Source: Chondrosia reniformis
Taxonomy: Eukaryota > Porifera > Demospongiae > Chondrillida > Chondrillidae
Direction: 5' to 3'
DNA length: 64,000 bases
NCBI GenBank assembly: GCA_947172415.1
Contig: OX359194.1
Coordinates: 3,472,001-3,536,000 of the forward strand
In this document: positions 1 through 13,056 of the stretch, piece after piece
Numbering within the stretch: position 1 is the stretch's first letter
How the letters are laid out: the number at the start of each line of letters is the position of its first letter
Program-made: the position numbers and the translations under genes
The notes under the pieces: generated by a model
What the model was told of the DNA's origin: nothing
What the model saw: only the letters and a program-made list of their open reading frames with translations
The model's database searches: none

Positions 1-1317
1 ACACCAAGAGTTCCTATGTAACAGTTAGGCGTTACCATGGTAATTTGTAAATTATCATTCTATTAATTCACACAGGTGTTAATATGGAGTCATTCCTAAG
101 CCAATTCAACTAAATTGCTTCCCCTTGGATTAAATTGTTTTCAATAGAATGAACTATGAAGTGATAGGGAGTAATTTTAGTTGCATTCATTATGATAGAT
201 GAGTGTATATATATATTGGAGCTATCTGCAACAAAATTGAGCTAGATTGAGCATTTAACCCATAGGTCTTCATCAGCAAATACCAATAAACTTATCTATC
301 ATTTTGTAAAAAAATCAATATTTTAGGAAAGTTCTTATCAAGTTATAGGAAGACTGTGAAAATTTGGCAAGAGTCCCACAGTTGATTGGATTCTACAGCA
401 AGGAGCATGGATCAGATGATCAATTAGACTCATGCAGAAGTTGAAGTCTAATATATACCTGACATACCTCTGGGTAAATTTGCTTCCATATCTGTAGGCA
501 CTTTTTCCATGTGTATATCAAGTTTAAGTGGAAAGCAAGTTGATGTTCAAAATAAATCTTTGTACTCAATTACCATTACCATGTATCAATTCCAAGAAGT
601 GTAGGCTAGGAGGTTTGCTAGTATAAAAATATGCTACATCCATCAATTAATGAAATAAAAGTATTCCATCCAGCAAACGGAGAAAGAATGGAAGGCTCTG
701 AAATGCAACTAAAGGGTTACATATTTCTAACCTAATCTGAACCACGTTTGCTGCAATTAAGATATAACCATGCATGAAGCTGAAAAAATTATTAAACCAC
801 AATATACACTAAGGCATGCTAATTAAATGCATAATCTCTAAGAAGCTCAACTATTTTATAATAAAATGTAAGAGTTTTATACATTAAATACCTATACAAC
901 TGTATTGATCAAGCATTAGTACTCATGCAATAAATATACACTTACATACATAGGTATGCATAAAGTATATAGTCCTTAAGCATCTATTCTTTATAATGAC
1001 CTGAAAGCAACAAGTTAATATCTATTAGTTTGCATAGAGTAATTTAGACATGTAATAAAGGGAAGACAGTTTCAGGTATTATCCTATTCTAATTACTAAA
1101 TAACAAGAGTTCACTAATTTTTCATGACTATTCCACTACTGTAGGGAGTACACAAAATCAAGTCTTGATCCATAGGGTAGTGATTAACTGCAGAATTCAA
1201 TAGACACATTACAACGACTTCAGTTGTCTTCACACAGTTTATTTACATACTAATAAGGCATGCATAAATATTAATCAGTAGTCACTTACAGATAATGAGT
1301 ACTTCTACGTATATCAA
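1..1317. other. 3' flank of the nitric oxide synthase gene, no gene seen
   Basis: AT-rich non-coding sequence. I see no coding exon, RNA gene or clear repeat apart from the poly(A) signal of the neighbouring gene. Its left part may be long 3' UTR or intergenic DNA. Confidence 0.6.
1238..1243 (-). terminator. Candidate poly(A) signal of the nitric oxide synthase gene
   Basis: The minus strand reads AATAAA about 75 nt past the stop codon (1318-1320) of the nitric oxide synthase gene, in the position expected for a polyadenylation hexamer. No transcript evidence is available. Confidence 0.5.
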
Positions 1318-4300
1318 TCAGTTTGATCCTGTATTAGGTGAACATGTTCTATGGATGTAAGAGTGAACTGAAGCTTTCTTCTTCAGTGCGGTATCAGTGT
1401 CCTTTTCAGTGTTCTAATTGAAGGTATGAATTCAACATTTGATAGCCATAGCATACTAAGCAGTCATCTTATATATACCTCCTCTGTAGCTGCCTTGAGC
1501 CCAGGAATCTTGTTCAATCGCTTAGAGGCTTTCCTGTACTTATCAGTGACTTCTGCTGTTCTTAAAGTAACTCCAAATATATCTTCATGGTATCTCCCTT
1601 GCTCCTTGATTGAATCAAAAAGGTCTCGTGCCTTTTCTTCAGTCATAGCAAGAGTACTCATAAAGATGTCACGGAAGGCTCGAGATACACCATTTGCCAT
1701 AGAGATGTCACCACAAACAAAAATGTGAGCTTTTTCTGAAACTACCTTTTGCAGAATAAGGTCTTCCTGTTCCTTCAGCTTATCTTGAGCATATGACTAC
1801 ACAAGTTAATATTGAGTGACAAGCACAAGCAAGTGACCTGGTTTCATGAAGGGAAACAATATACATATATACCTCCACTAATACTCACTTTTGGCATTTT
1901 TGGTTCTCTGGAGAGTGCTATGAAGTAGTCTTTCAATGCTCCTGCTTCCTGTGCTTCCTTCAATTCAGATTCATACAGGCTGTCTACTGCTCTCTGTCGG
2001 CAACCAAAAAACAGGTACATTTCACCAAAATCCTTTTCTGAACGCCTCAATTGGTACATTCTCTCTTCCCAAAAGGAGCGAAAGGGTGCTATACCAGTAC
2101 CAGGTCCGACCATAATCACAGGTTGAAGTGAGTCAACAGGGAGATGAAAACTAGGAGCCCTACCAACAGTATACATACAAAATCATACACAGTCTTTAAC
2201 ATTCTTCGATTTTTACCAGTACAGAATAGTGAGTTGGTTACAAATGCTTATTGCTTACTGTATGTACTTTTTAAATGTAACGACATTCACATACACCTAC
2301 AGTATATACAAGCATGATAGGACATATTTAAGGATATCTAACACTAACTTTCTCACAAAGGCTGGTACTATCTTTCCAATCTCCAACCTCTGAAGCCAAT
2401 TGGAACAAACACCAAAATGTACTGGTCCATCTACCTTACCCTGCTTGACACTGTGGCCATCTGGTCTTGCCCTTACATTGTACTTTACTACAGCTACTGT
2501 CAAATGGATCTCACCAGGACAGTAACGTGGAGATGATGAAATTGAGTAGTATCTCTGCAGGTAATCATCAAAAATGTATAATACATGAGTGCATACAAAC
2601 ACATAGTACCAATGTGCATGTAAAGTAATAAAACGTACTGGCTGCAGAGAAGGTAACTGTGAAACTAGCAAAGCAGGATCAACTCGACCACAGAGTGAAC
2701 TGAACCAATTTAAGGTCTCTACAAGGTTTGGATAAAAGCTGTGTCTCCATTCTTCATAATCATTCTGTCCCTTAGCCAGCATTTCCATGTCTCTTTTGTC
2801 TTGCTCATCATCACTCTGACTGGCAAGAATGTGAAGAAGCTGTGGAGATGGAGGTGTAGTGATGTCCAAATACTTTGTAAATACATCTCTAAGAGTAATG
2901 GCATGTGGAAAACGTTTCTCTTTGATCCATTCATCACCTGATATGAGAGAACTAATACTGGAACATGATACGAATTTAAATCATAAACTATATACCTTTT
3001 GCGCCACCTTTGTTATATTCTAGCTGTATGAGATCATCTAGATCTACAGCTGATAGGTCAAGTCTGTCTGCAAGTTGGGTAACCAGAGCTGGATCATTTT
3101 CTGGAATAATGGAAAGATGGTCGCCTGGTTCATAAGCAAGGGAGCCTTCTGCTTGACTGCTATCCAAAACAAGTCTTATTGTAGAGCGTCTATGCATAAA
3201 TAAATCCATGAATTATTATAAGATAAATATGATATCCCTTAAAAAAACAAAAGAGAAAGCATACATATATTATGTATGTATATGCTTGGTGAGTGTTAAA
3301 ATTATCTAAACCATGCGGCATTTCATATGTGGAGACATTCAATCTCCTCATGGGCCTATAGACTCACTCTGACTGTGGAGATTGCAGCTGCACTCTCTCC
3401 TTCAATGGCAAGCCAAAGAGTTTGGAATACCCAAAAAACTCCTTCAAGCTGTCTACAGTGGTGTATTCAGCAGTCTCTTCCTGTGAAAAAGATTTTTTCA
3501 ACCTATATTTATTTTCTCCCCAGTTGTGCACTTCCAAATAGGCCTGAGCATCAACATCATATTGAAGATTGAGATCCAGGTTGTAGTGCTTGCAAGCAGA
3601 CTTAAACGATCAGGAAAATGAAGATTAATTTATTTAAGCTCCACATGACATGACATGCGTACACCTACAAGGTTCAATATACTTACATTGTAGCATTTGA
3701 AGGCCCACTCCTTGAAAGATTCCATCTGCCCACACAATTCATCTCCTTCACCAATTGGCTGGATACACTCAGCTCCCAAGTCGCTAAAGAGCTTGTCAGT
3801 TAAATGAGCGAAGGCGCAGAAGGTGTCTGGATAGGCTCTGGATCCCAGACCAAACACTGAAAACCTACATACATACACACAAAAGTAGATATGGAAATCT
3901 ATACATACAAAATTACATAAATCAGCATCTTTAGATTGACACTAGATCTTAAAGGATAAAGAATTCCACATAAACAGCTAGAAACAGCTGCCCAACTAAA
4001 TAAATCTATCAAGGGGAATGTGAGAAACTAATATATACGTATAATTATAATTTAATTCAAATGTCCAACTTTTCTCTTACTTTTGAGCCTGAAGAGCTTT
4101 TGAGGCTTCTGGTAGTTTGGAGACCCATTCTTGTGAGAGCAATACTTTGAACTGCTTGGTAGTGTTTTGAGGAGCCCTCATTTTAACCAGATTCTCAGCA
4201 AATGCCACCCCATTGTTTGGAGGTTCGCCATTCCCAAATGTACTGGTCACTATCAAAACCAATTCCTCATGCTGTAGATTTGCAACATTGTAGGACTCCA

Positions 4301-7300
4301 TGCAAAAAATCTAGAGTACACATATGAAAGGAATATATTAAGGTATATTATACGTATACGAAACACTTATTAATGAATATCTACAGGGATCTAGAGACCA
4401 CTGCCAACCAACTGCCACCACCAATTCAAAGATCTAGGAGTATGGTTTAATGATATACCTTATCCTTGGATGATCACATCCATTATATTCATTATATTCA
4501 TTATATATACCACAGTATCTGCCAAAATCCACCTTCTCAGGCATTTATCTTGGTTTCTCACTAAACCAGCACTCTTAAATTTTTTACTAAGCCTACATTC
4601 TCCCAATCCTAGACTACTGTGATGTAGTATGGAGTGGCACCACTTCCACTAATGCCATCAAGCTGGAGAGATTACAAACCTACTGTGCAAGAATCATACT
4701 CAAACGAAGCAAGCTATCCTCTGCCACCAATAACAGATTAAGCTTAGGGTGGAAAAGCCTCCAAATCAGGAGGAATTTACTACAGTGCAGAATGGGCTTA
4801 GCTCCTAGCTACCTCTCCAAGCTTTTTCAACCAATCTCACACAGCTATGGCACTAGAAATTCCTGTTCAGACTTAACAATTCCAAAATACAACCGGCAAC
4901 AAACCAGCTGCTCTTTCTCCATTCAAGCTGCCAAACTATTGAATAGCCTCCCAAAATATATCAAAGAACACCAACCTGCAAGCTTTAAGACACCTCAGGC
5001 ATATATCAGTCACCTAACCAAACTCACAACTACTCATCTTACATTCTAAATTTGTATATAAAAAAATCATCTGCAATTATTGTATTTAAATATTTATTTT
5101 AATCTGTATTATAGATATATTTTCCCCTTATTTTTTTATCATCTATATTTGTATCCACCTCACTCCCTCTTATAACTTATCTATTGTAACTGGGGCCCAC
5201 TGTAAATTAGTCCATGGCTATGGGGTACCCCAGAATAAATAATAATACTAATACTAATACTGCAACTCACCAAAGAAATTAGCTACCCTACGGCTCTATT
5301 ATCTGTATCAGAATGCTTATATACTGTATGTATATATTAGAAGAACATATTTGATTGTTAGCTTATTCTGATAATTCAATCACCAACAAGTAAATTATAT
5401 GATTGTTAACTAATAAGTAATAACTTAGCTATATATGTAGTAAAAATTGTCATAAGAATCTGTGATGTGTTGAATAGGGCCTACTTAATACAGGGCATTG
5501 TGTGGATTATGTACATTATCATAAAGCCTACAGCCTTTCTGTTCCTGTGTGTAAGCTACAAAATGGCCTATAACACAAAAGCCATAATAATACAATGTTC
5601 ATAAATGCAATCATGATCTTAGTTCTTCCTCTCATGGTACATTAATTCTGCTGTGGTTGTTACCATACCATAGACCTCCTAAAATGACTGGCTTATATTG
5701 GAATCAACACAAAAATAGACTATGCCTAGTTTATTCTATATACGTAAGTGTGGTGAAGGTCACAATGTATTGTTTGCTTCACTGGAGCACATCTCATATA
5801 CATACAATATGTACATACATATATATAGAGATTTTGATCTAAGCATCATGGAAATCAGGAAAGTAAAAATTAAGCCACCCATGCTTGTATGGGCATCCAA
5901 ACTATATTCTTAATGTAGCTAACTTCTCCTTTTCATCTTCCTTGTGTTACTTTGAATTTTGAATCAATGCCTGGAATAACAAGTATTTCTAGTTTAAAAA
6001 ACTCGTGGGCGCCTGATGCAAACTCGAACTATTACTTGCTGGTTCTTATTAAATGTCCGGTTAACCGATTCCAGTCGTTGCTCGATTGCCGTCAATTTCA
6101 AGGCCATATCTAGGAGAAAACGCTTTTGCGCAAGCTTTACGTTACATAGTATTAGTAAAGGTGGTTTCTAAATCCTTTTCGTTCGTTTAATGTTCAGCGC
6201 TAATGAAGAGAAAGCTAATTTTAAACTAGAAAACGAAAGCCAGCCGAGCGTCCACCATTTTAGTGACACATATATGAACAGGAAACCATATAACATAACG
6301 TCTGCAAACAATATAAGGGCGCCTTAGGACCCTAGAAAACTGTTCACTATTGTATATATATGTTACATTGTACAGTATGTTATTCGTTTATAGCAGCTTA
6401 GAGGTATGTGTCCTTAAGTCTGAGTTCATTCTTAATCAGCTTAATAAGTAGATTATTTACTTTAGATTAGTATGTATCTATGTACATGTCTATATGTAGG
6501 TGTGTCTCAGAGTATCATTATGTCATCCATCACATACAATTTATCATCTTTATCAGCCTTTTCATATTGTAAATGGTTGGATATATTCCCATTATCAGCC
6601 TGTTGCCATGGCAAGGGGGTATTATACATACACACATATACATATTCCTAAAATTATCATCTACTACATAATGTTATTAGGATAATCACAGTCAAGGATA
6701 AAAATCAACAGTGTATGTTTTAAATAGCCAACACACTGTCTAGCATATATACAGAGACCACAAAATGTACTCCTACTACCAGGAAACACATGAGATTTGG
6801 AAAGTCAGTTAGAAATATGAATTCAGTAGTAACATATAGATTGAAAGCTAAACCACATGATCCACCAAATACCATTTCACACCTATACGTACACATATAA
6901 AGTAAACTCTGCATATGTTTTATATTAATTTCAAAGAGAGCCAGTCTCAGTTAAAAACCTAACAGATATATTGGATCTATCTTGGTTTTGTAATATTAAG
7001 GTTTGCTCCAATAGCACATACGTAACAGCTAAGTTGGAGACCATCTTGTAACAGAAATACAGGAAGATCAAATACTGAATGATTATAGTACATCAATATA
7101 GACTATAGAGCACAACATTATAGACCTATATAACTATACAGTTGAAAGTAATGTACATTAAATCTGCTCAGAGAGTGTTAAGTATGAGCTACAGCAACAT
7201 GAAAGGGTAAAATATAAGTAAACCTTTCCACTCACTTCAGGATTAAAAGCATGCCCAAATAGCTTATGCAACATTTTGGCAAATGATTCAGACTTTCCTG

Positions 7301-10300
7301 TCTCTGTTGCATACAGGATTACACAATGCCTCCGTTTTGTCATTTGAGTTTGCATGAGATTGCTAAGGCGTCCAGTTACTCTAAATAAAAAATAGCTTTA
7401 AATCACAGATCAGAAGCCTAAATATATCCTTAGGTAAAGCAGCAATATACATAGGTAGCATTTGGTAAGCAAATAAATATCTGTTAATCTGACTGCATCA
7501 ATCCCTTTAAAAATCAGGGCCTTAATAATTAAGTGCAATCCTCTGCACATATGCACCTCACAGCCCTCCTAAATCTTTCTTTTGCCGAGATCAGTGTAGA
7601 AGAATGAGGTTTCTTAGATTGCCTCCATTTCACCCAAGGATTTTCTTGGTATTCATAGGAAGGGGTCAAATGGTACAGCAACATTTCCTAGGAAGGATGG
7701 AGTTCAAAGATATCCATGTCCATATATCGGGAATTGAATGCGTTTGTCAAACGAATGCGAATTACAAGTTTTGACTGTATACGCAATCTTTTGACACATA
7801 CTGATTTGACAACTCGGTAATTTTGTATATGTACGTACATATTCCGTACAGCTCGTAATTCATAATCTTTTATTCTCACATTCAATTCCCAATATACAGT
7901 ATAATACATAAGTATGTTAACAGAATATGTACATTCAACACACATACGTAGGTGTATCATCATATGTATACTTGAGATTGAATGATAACATATACATACA
8001 CACTTATACTAATGGGTAAGGTGTTTGACTTTAATAGCAAAATGACCTATAAGGGCAATTCATTATGTTACTGCTAAAGTTCAAATGCTAAGTAGATACC
8101 TGATGGAAGACTTCTGTTACTCCACCTGATAGGGGAGGCACTAGCCACACCCAGTCTGCTGGGCAGCCACCTCTTGTCTTTACCTGTCACATATAGATCA
8201 AAAAAGATGCAATGTGTATGTCTACATACCAACATTTCTTTGAGGAATCATATAATATGATAAAATTATCTGCCCATACATATTGGTACATGTATATACG
8301 TATATTATATCTCTGGTCAAACTAATTAGGATGTATTAGCAAGTATTGAAATACAATTGAAGGGAAGCAGATTCAACCTTCCCAGAGTCAAATCCCAAAC
8401 CGCAGTAACATACTATGATAACAAAGGAATTAATTTTATACGATATGTATATGCATAAGCTTGAAAATCTCATTTCCCTAGCTTTCTATGTTCAATTATT
8501 CTGTGGATATTCTATAGCTAGATAAGCCATTTGTATACGTACATTGATGAGTTCCAACATGGAATTACCTGGTGACTATAGTATATACGTATGCCTGGTT
8601 TTATCAGCAAAGAAAATTATATTCCTATCAAACTAAATAATTTAGCCCAATTAGTCCCATTTCCTCAGTTTATTGTGCCCCCACAACAAGAGGAGTGAAG
8701 AGTAATCTGGATTATTGCCATGGTGGCTAACCTACAATAATGTTCTAACAGTATAATCAAATAAATTTACCTCTTGCTCTAAGAACTTCATGAAACTCTC
8801 AGAGCCACTGTGATGATCCATTATTGATACACCATTAGCCTGGTCATGAAAGATTTAGAAACCAATTCTAAGTTTAGGTAACTACACCAGATATAAACAG
8901 GATGGGCTCTTACATTATAGCTATGAAGTACAGCAACATTAAGCTCCACCAGAGCTTTGTCCCTCCACAAGCGATCCATTTTAGTGTCAAGCTTCATTAT
9001 TTCTGCCATTTTCTATAAGTGCATATCGTTATAATAGCAAAGATATTACCTCAGCAACTATCTATTGAAAATGCATATAAACTAAAATGAGACTGCCTTT
9101 TATTGCACTGAATTTGGTGTAAGGCCACATGCATGATCATTATTATCAACTATATGTACGTAGGTATAGAGGCATGAAATCAGTTCACCCCAAGCATGTT
9201 GTATCTCTGTGGATCAGCAAGGTCCCTGGTTGCAATCTCAGGTACTAGGTACCAGCCACTAAATGGTGCAGCAGTAAATTTCAATCCACCTATTTCCAGC
9301 ATCAAGCAACTAACACCAGGAACTGCATACCACTTTAATTTCAGCTTGTCAAACTCTGGGTACCTACAGTGATGAATGTGATTTTCATACTAACATGCAG
9401 GTACAAGTGATAAGGTAATATATTTTCTCACATTGGATGAGTAAGTGGAACTTCAAGGACCTCACTGGGATCAAGCTTAAACACCTGAGGCTCTCCACCA
9501 TTGGCTTGCAAAACTAAAGGTAGCATATCAAAATTTGTTTGTACTTTCGGTGGTTGCCACCCAAGCTCCACACAGACTTCTGTAAACTCAACAGAGCTTG
9601 GGTCCCCAAGAATGCTGCCATCCTCCATTTTGTATCCAGCATACTTGATAAATTGCGGATTCCACACTCTGTATTCATGGTCTGCATCAATTGCTGCTGG
9701 AAACACAGTAATGGCTGACCTAGAGAAGTTGATATATAATATATTTTAATAAACAAAAGAGACAAATTTAGCTTTGAAGTTTTAAGCAATATGTATGTAT
9801 GATTACCCTTCTTGGAAGATATATATATCCTTGTATATGAATGTTCCTGATTAAATTTTTATAAAAAGAATTAAACAATGAAACGAATATTCTTAAAGAA
9901 TGTCTCCCATACAGATGAAGAATATAAGTTCAAAAAATAGCTGTCTGTCCTAGTACATGGAAAAGGAAAGCTGTATATACAGAATACAGTCTATGGTAGT
10001 TGTACCTTTCCTTATCAGCACTATATAGGAAAATATTACCAACAAAAAAAATATATCTACACTCACCTTAAAACACCAGGTTTGGCTGGGTTTGTGCAAT
10101 ATCTGATGTGATTAATCATGGCAGCACACATCTCTTCAGCATTTCTTGCATCCCGCTGATCAAATACAGTAAGATTTCTCCATTGGATTCGGTTAATGCA
10201 TCTGGGCGCATTCCTCCAGGCTGTACGGCAACCAAAACTCAGCTCCTTGAATGTAAGGTTATATGTTCCTTTCTCTTCTATCTCCCTAAGCACCTCAGCT

Positions 10301-11530
10301 TCTCTCTCTTTGTGCTCAACACTGTCCTTCCTTTAAATACAAAAAATGTGAACCAGACTTTTAAATGATATCTTGCAATTGAATGGCCATGTATTTACAT
10401 AAACAGGTATGCATATCTACATTACCACTTACTCATTCATGCTTTCATAGTATTGCTTGATAAAATCTTTTGCCAGGTCGATCATTTCATCCTTAGAGCA
10501 GGGTTTCTTCACATCACGTCTTTTAGGGAACATTTGTGATCCCACACATCTTTTCTCTGTACACCCAGTAGAATGAACCTGCATGTATTCAATTTATTAA
10601 AAGTGTTTTTGGGCAATGTAAAGGTAACACACCGTATCCCATTGCCATGGACATGAGCTGATAATGGGGAAGCATTATTTACTAGCTTAGCTTAATTAAA
10701 GGAATGTGGGTTGAAGTATGCACTACATTTTATCGTGTGTATTTGCTGTAAAATATTCCAACTGCAGTTTACTTTTCAACATTTGTGATGTAAATGTATG
10801 TTTCCAAGTTTGAACCAAAGTGGCCATGAGTGCCGTACATTCGTTTATATGTTTATAAGGTCTTACCTTTATCCGCAACGGAATGTTATCACCAAATGCT
10901 TAGCTGTTTCCTGCAAGTCGCTAAGTTATGCTATAAAAATTTGTTGTCTCAAAAAGTCGCCAACGATATTGAGGTCTGCAGGTCATTCTGTTCGTTTAGA
11001 GTCATTCCACCGCTTAGGCCTAAAGGTTTAACGTCTTCTATCTGATACTCATGCATAATTATTATATCACGAGCGGGCGGTCGTAGACAAAGAAATTAAT
11101 TAGGTTTAAAATAAAAAGGTTGAAATTGTGGTCCTGTAACGCAAAATTCGCACCCCCTCCAAAAACCGACCCCCACGCTGCGCGCTTGGCACCCCCAAAT
11201 TTAAGAATCTAAATTGCTTGTATAGATTGCGGCAATATTGCAATATTGCACCACTTTAGTACATCTTAGCTGTGAGCGTCACACTTCATTTTTAGCAGTG
11301 CATAGAAACAAGTAATTAAAAGGATGACGGCCCATGTGTTGGGGTATATATCCTAACATACTATATACCTTGCTTCCTCTGAGAAGAGAATCTACAGATG
11401 TAGTCCCGTCTACATAATTGACCAAGCACACTGACTCGTGCAGTTGCTTTTTATCCGGCACACTGACGGTGTTTACCACCTGTTCCAGATTTTGCTGGGG
11501 ATAGAAGAAGTTGTTGAAGTAGTTACCCAT
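1318..11530 (-). CDS. NOS: Nitric oxide synthase, complete 19-exon gene
   Basis: Makes NO and citrulline from L-arginine using NADPH and O2. The exons, in translation order, are 11369-11530, 10433-10578, 10067-10330, 9432-9719, 9189-9363, 8914-9012, 8771-8839, 8100-8183, 7557-7687, 7236-7380, 4081-4310, 3687-3864, 3368-3600, 2996-3189, 2639-2937, 2349-2554, 1889-2159, 1479-1796 and 1318-1413. All junctions keep phase, giving 1195 aa. MGNYF at the start could be N-myristoylated. Visible features: zinc-site CTEKRC (Cys60, Cys65); heme ligand Cys147 in [15 protein letters not shown] substrate region; [12 protein letters not shown] and GGCPADWVW pterin/dimer region; a basic calmodulin-type stretch near 450-490; FMN motif LYATETGKS (495-503); FAD motif RYYSISSSP (900-908); NADPH motif [10 protein letters not shown] (985-994); and [13 protein letters not shown] near the C-terminus. 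The FMN domain has only a short loop where nNOS/eNOS carry a 40-50 residue autoinhibitory insert. There is no PDZ domain. The family call is secure; the exon 9 donor is the least certain boundary. Confidence 0.95.
4390..5272 (+). mobile_element. 5'-truncated CR1/L2-like LINE in NOS intron 10
   Basis: This lies antisense to NOS inside its 2.9-kb intron 10 (4311-7235). Reading plus-strand frames with breaks gives the C-terminal part of a non-LTR reverse transcriptase [11 protein letters not shown], then [19 protein letters not shown], then [11 protein letters not shown] and [16 protein letters not shown]. An open stretch at 4792-5049 follows, with [18 protein letters not shown] and [12 protein letters not shown]. 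This is the usual tail of CR1/L2-type ORF2 proteins. After the stop come about 220 nt of 3' UTR with GGGGTACCCCAGAATAAA and a short (AATACT)n tail, the typical microsatellite end of these LINEs. The 5' end is truncated; the exact left border near 4390 is a guess. Confidence 0.75.
5276..7235. other. Rest of NOS intron 10
   Basis: AT-rich intron sequence with no exon that I can recognise. Near 5976 a stretch ending in TTTAAAAA, followed by a GGCGCC-containing segment, resembles the edge of an inserted block at about 38247. A second GGCGCC lies near 6315, so 5970-6325 may be a short degenerate repeat, but no clear terminal repeats could be traced. Confidence 0.4.
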
Positions 11531-11829
11531 CCTGCTGGGTTTCGCTACTAATTAAAAGTGGCTGAAACCTAGATTACAAATCCTTTAGAGCAGATTTGCA
11601 GCTGGATCGTAAACGACGTCACCATATCACGTGAGTTTCATCAGATTATCTACCCTACGTAACCGGGATTGGTATCCGCCTACGCACGCTGTCACCATGT
11701 TTGGTGTAGTTCCATTTTTTTGGATACAACGTTTCCGGGACGTACGATGAGAGCCAAAGCTTTTACTTCGAGCAATTAAATGACTTAATTCGAGTTTTTT
11801 TAGAACGAATTCGTAACGTTCAAAGTGAT
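11531..11829. promoter_or_regulatory. Divergent intergenic region between NOS and the 11.83-kb gene
   Basis: The region separates the NOS start codon (minus, 11530) from an ATG on the plus strand at 11830. It carries a palindromic E-box CACGTG at 11628-11633 and, a few bases before it, GACGTCAC, a near-match to the CRE consensus TGACGTCA. The geometry is that of a head-to-head shared promoter. Whether the motifs act is inference only. Confidence 0.45.
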
Positions 11830-12320
11830 ATGGCGGAATCAAACGAAAAATCCTTTTTTAGTACCCTTCTTCAAAGGCTATTTGACGGCGATTACTCAAG
11901 CCTAAGTATTAGGCGTCATGGTACGATAAGGGAGCAGATTAAAGTCCTTCTCAAGTCGGAAAAGGTCAGTGAACTATCTGCCGCCTTACACAGCGAATTG
12001 AATATATAGCTTATTGGACGACTTACCTCCCCAAGGAAGTAGACAACAATCGTTTAAGGCCTCTCTATGACCTAGATTTCACTTATTTCGTGTCAAGCGT
12101 GTACCAAAGATATCACATCAGACTGTGGGTGCTGTTGATCCCATACTTATGTAGAGGGCAACCCTAGATTATCTAATGCACATTGTTCAGGGCAGGAATG
12201 CAATAGAAGTAGCTACCTCCACTAAACTTAAGGAGGAAAGAAGAAATAGCCTAAGTTTTGAGGAGAAAAATGCTATAAGGTATACTGCTGGTTATGTGCT
12301 ACATAAACTATAAAGAAGCA
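11830..12320 (+). pseudogene. Start and fragment of an uncharacterised multi-copy gene family, decayed
   Basis: An ATG at 11830 opens a frame of about 45 codons (MAESNEKSFFSTLLQRLFDG...LLKSEK) that ends at a GTCAGT splice donor (about 11965). Further right, broken frames give RRNSLSFEEKNAIRYTAG and YVLHKL, followed by a stop near 12315. I recall EEKNAIRYTAGYV-like segments from many uncharacterised sponge and cnidarian proteins, but no function is known to me. Stops and frame changes between 12000 and 12300 mean it is either decayed or has exons I could not resolve. It lies divergent from NOS with 299 bp between the start codons. Confidence 0.4.
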
Positions 12321-12439
12321 GTATACCAGTAGGAAATCGTCTATGGAAATTTGGCAATGTATTCTTGAGATGGCAGAGGAGACTGTCATTAACTAATTAA
12401 TGTCCTTCAGTATTGCATGAGTCTGAATATCTATATACA

Positions 12440-13056
12440 GTACAAGTTACAATATACTAAGGTAATCTAATTAATATAATATAAATAAATAATATAAATA
12501 ATTCATATGGCTCCAGGAAAGGACCTAACAACAGAATGGGCATAGTATCATAAAGTTTAGGGTATAAAACTCGTTTTAAATTAAGGGATTTTTGATTTAG
12601 ATCTCCGTTTGTTAGAAAACAGAGGACAAAGTCTGCATATAAAATGCCATAGGACTATAGAAAAGCTATAGAAAATTTATATTGAAACCAAGTGTTGTAT
12701 TGATAAAAATTATCAATTGGTCAGATCACTGTGAAACCGACATATATCATGGTACATGTGTATGTCAAACGTCTGGCGAAGTTTTGCTTAATTAAAGTTG
12801 CAAAATAATCAAGATATAATGAAGAATTCAAGCTTACGATTGCGCAATCTGGTGATGTTTGAGATGTTGCTCTGCTGCGTCATCAACATCTTCGTATCTC
12901 GCTCCTTACACATTTAGTGGATTATCATGTGACGTTGCGAAAACGTCACCGCCTCGTTGTCACAGAATATCACCCTTTTGAGAACGGCTATGACAAGTCG
13001 ATGATCTCCTACGAGAAGGAGCTACGGAATAAACGAGTTGTAGCGAAGGTTAGATA
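12440..13056 (+). repeat. Dispersed repeat family A, copy 1
   Basis: About 600 bp that recurs twice more in this window. Its left two-thirds return inverted at 38763-39162 and its right half directly at 58779-59127. Shared landmarks are the segment TATCAATTGGTCAGATCAC, the AATCAAGATATAATGAAGAA block, and a right-hand part with GTGACGTT...GTCACC and GCTATGACAAGT. There is no coding frame. Its type (MITE, LTR fragment or promoter fragment) cannot be decided here. Confidence 0.7.
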
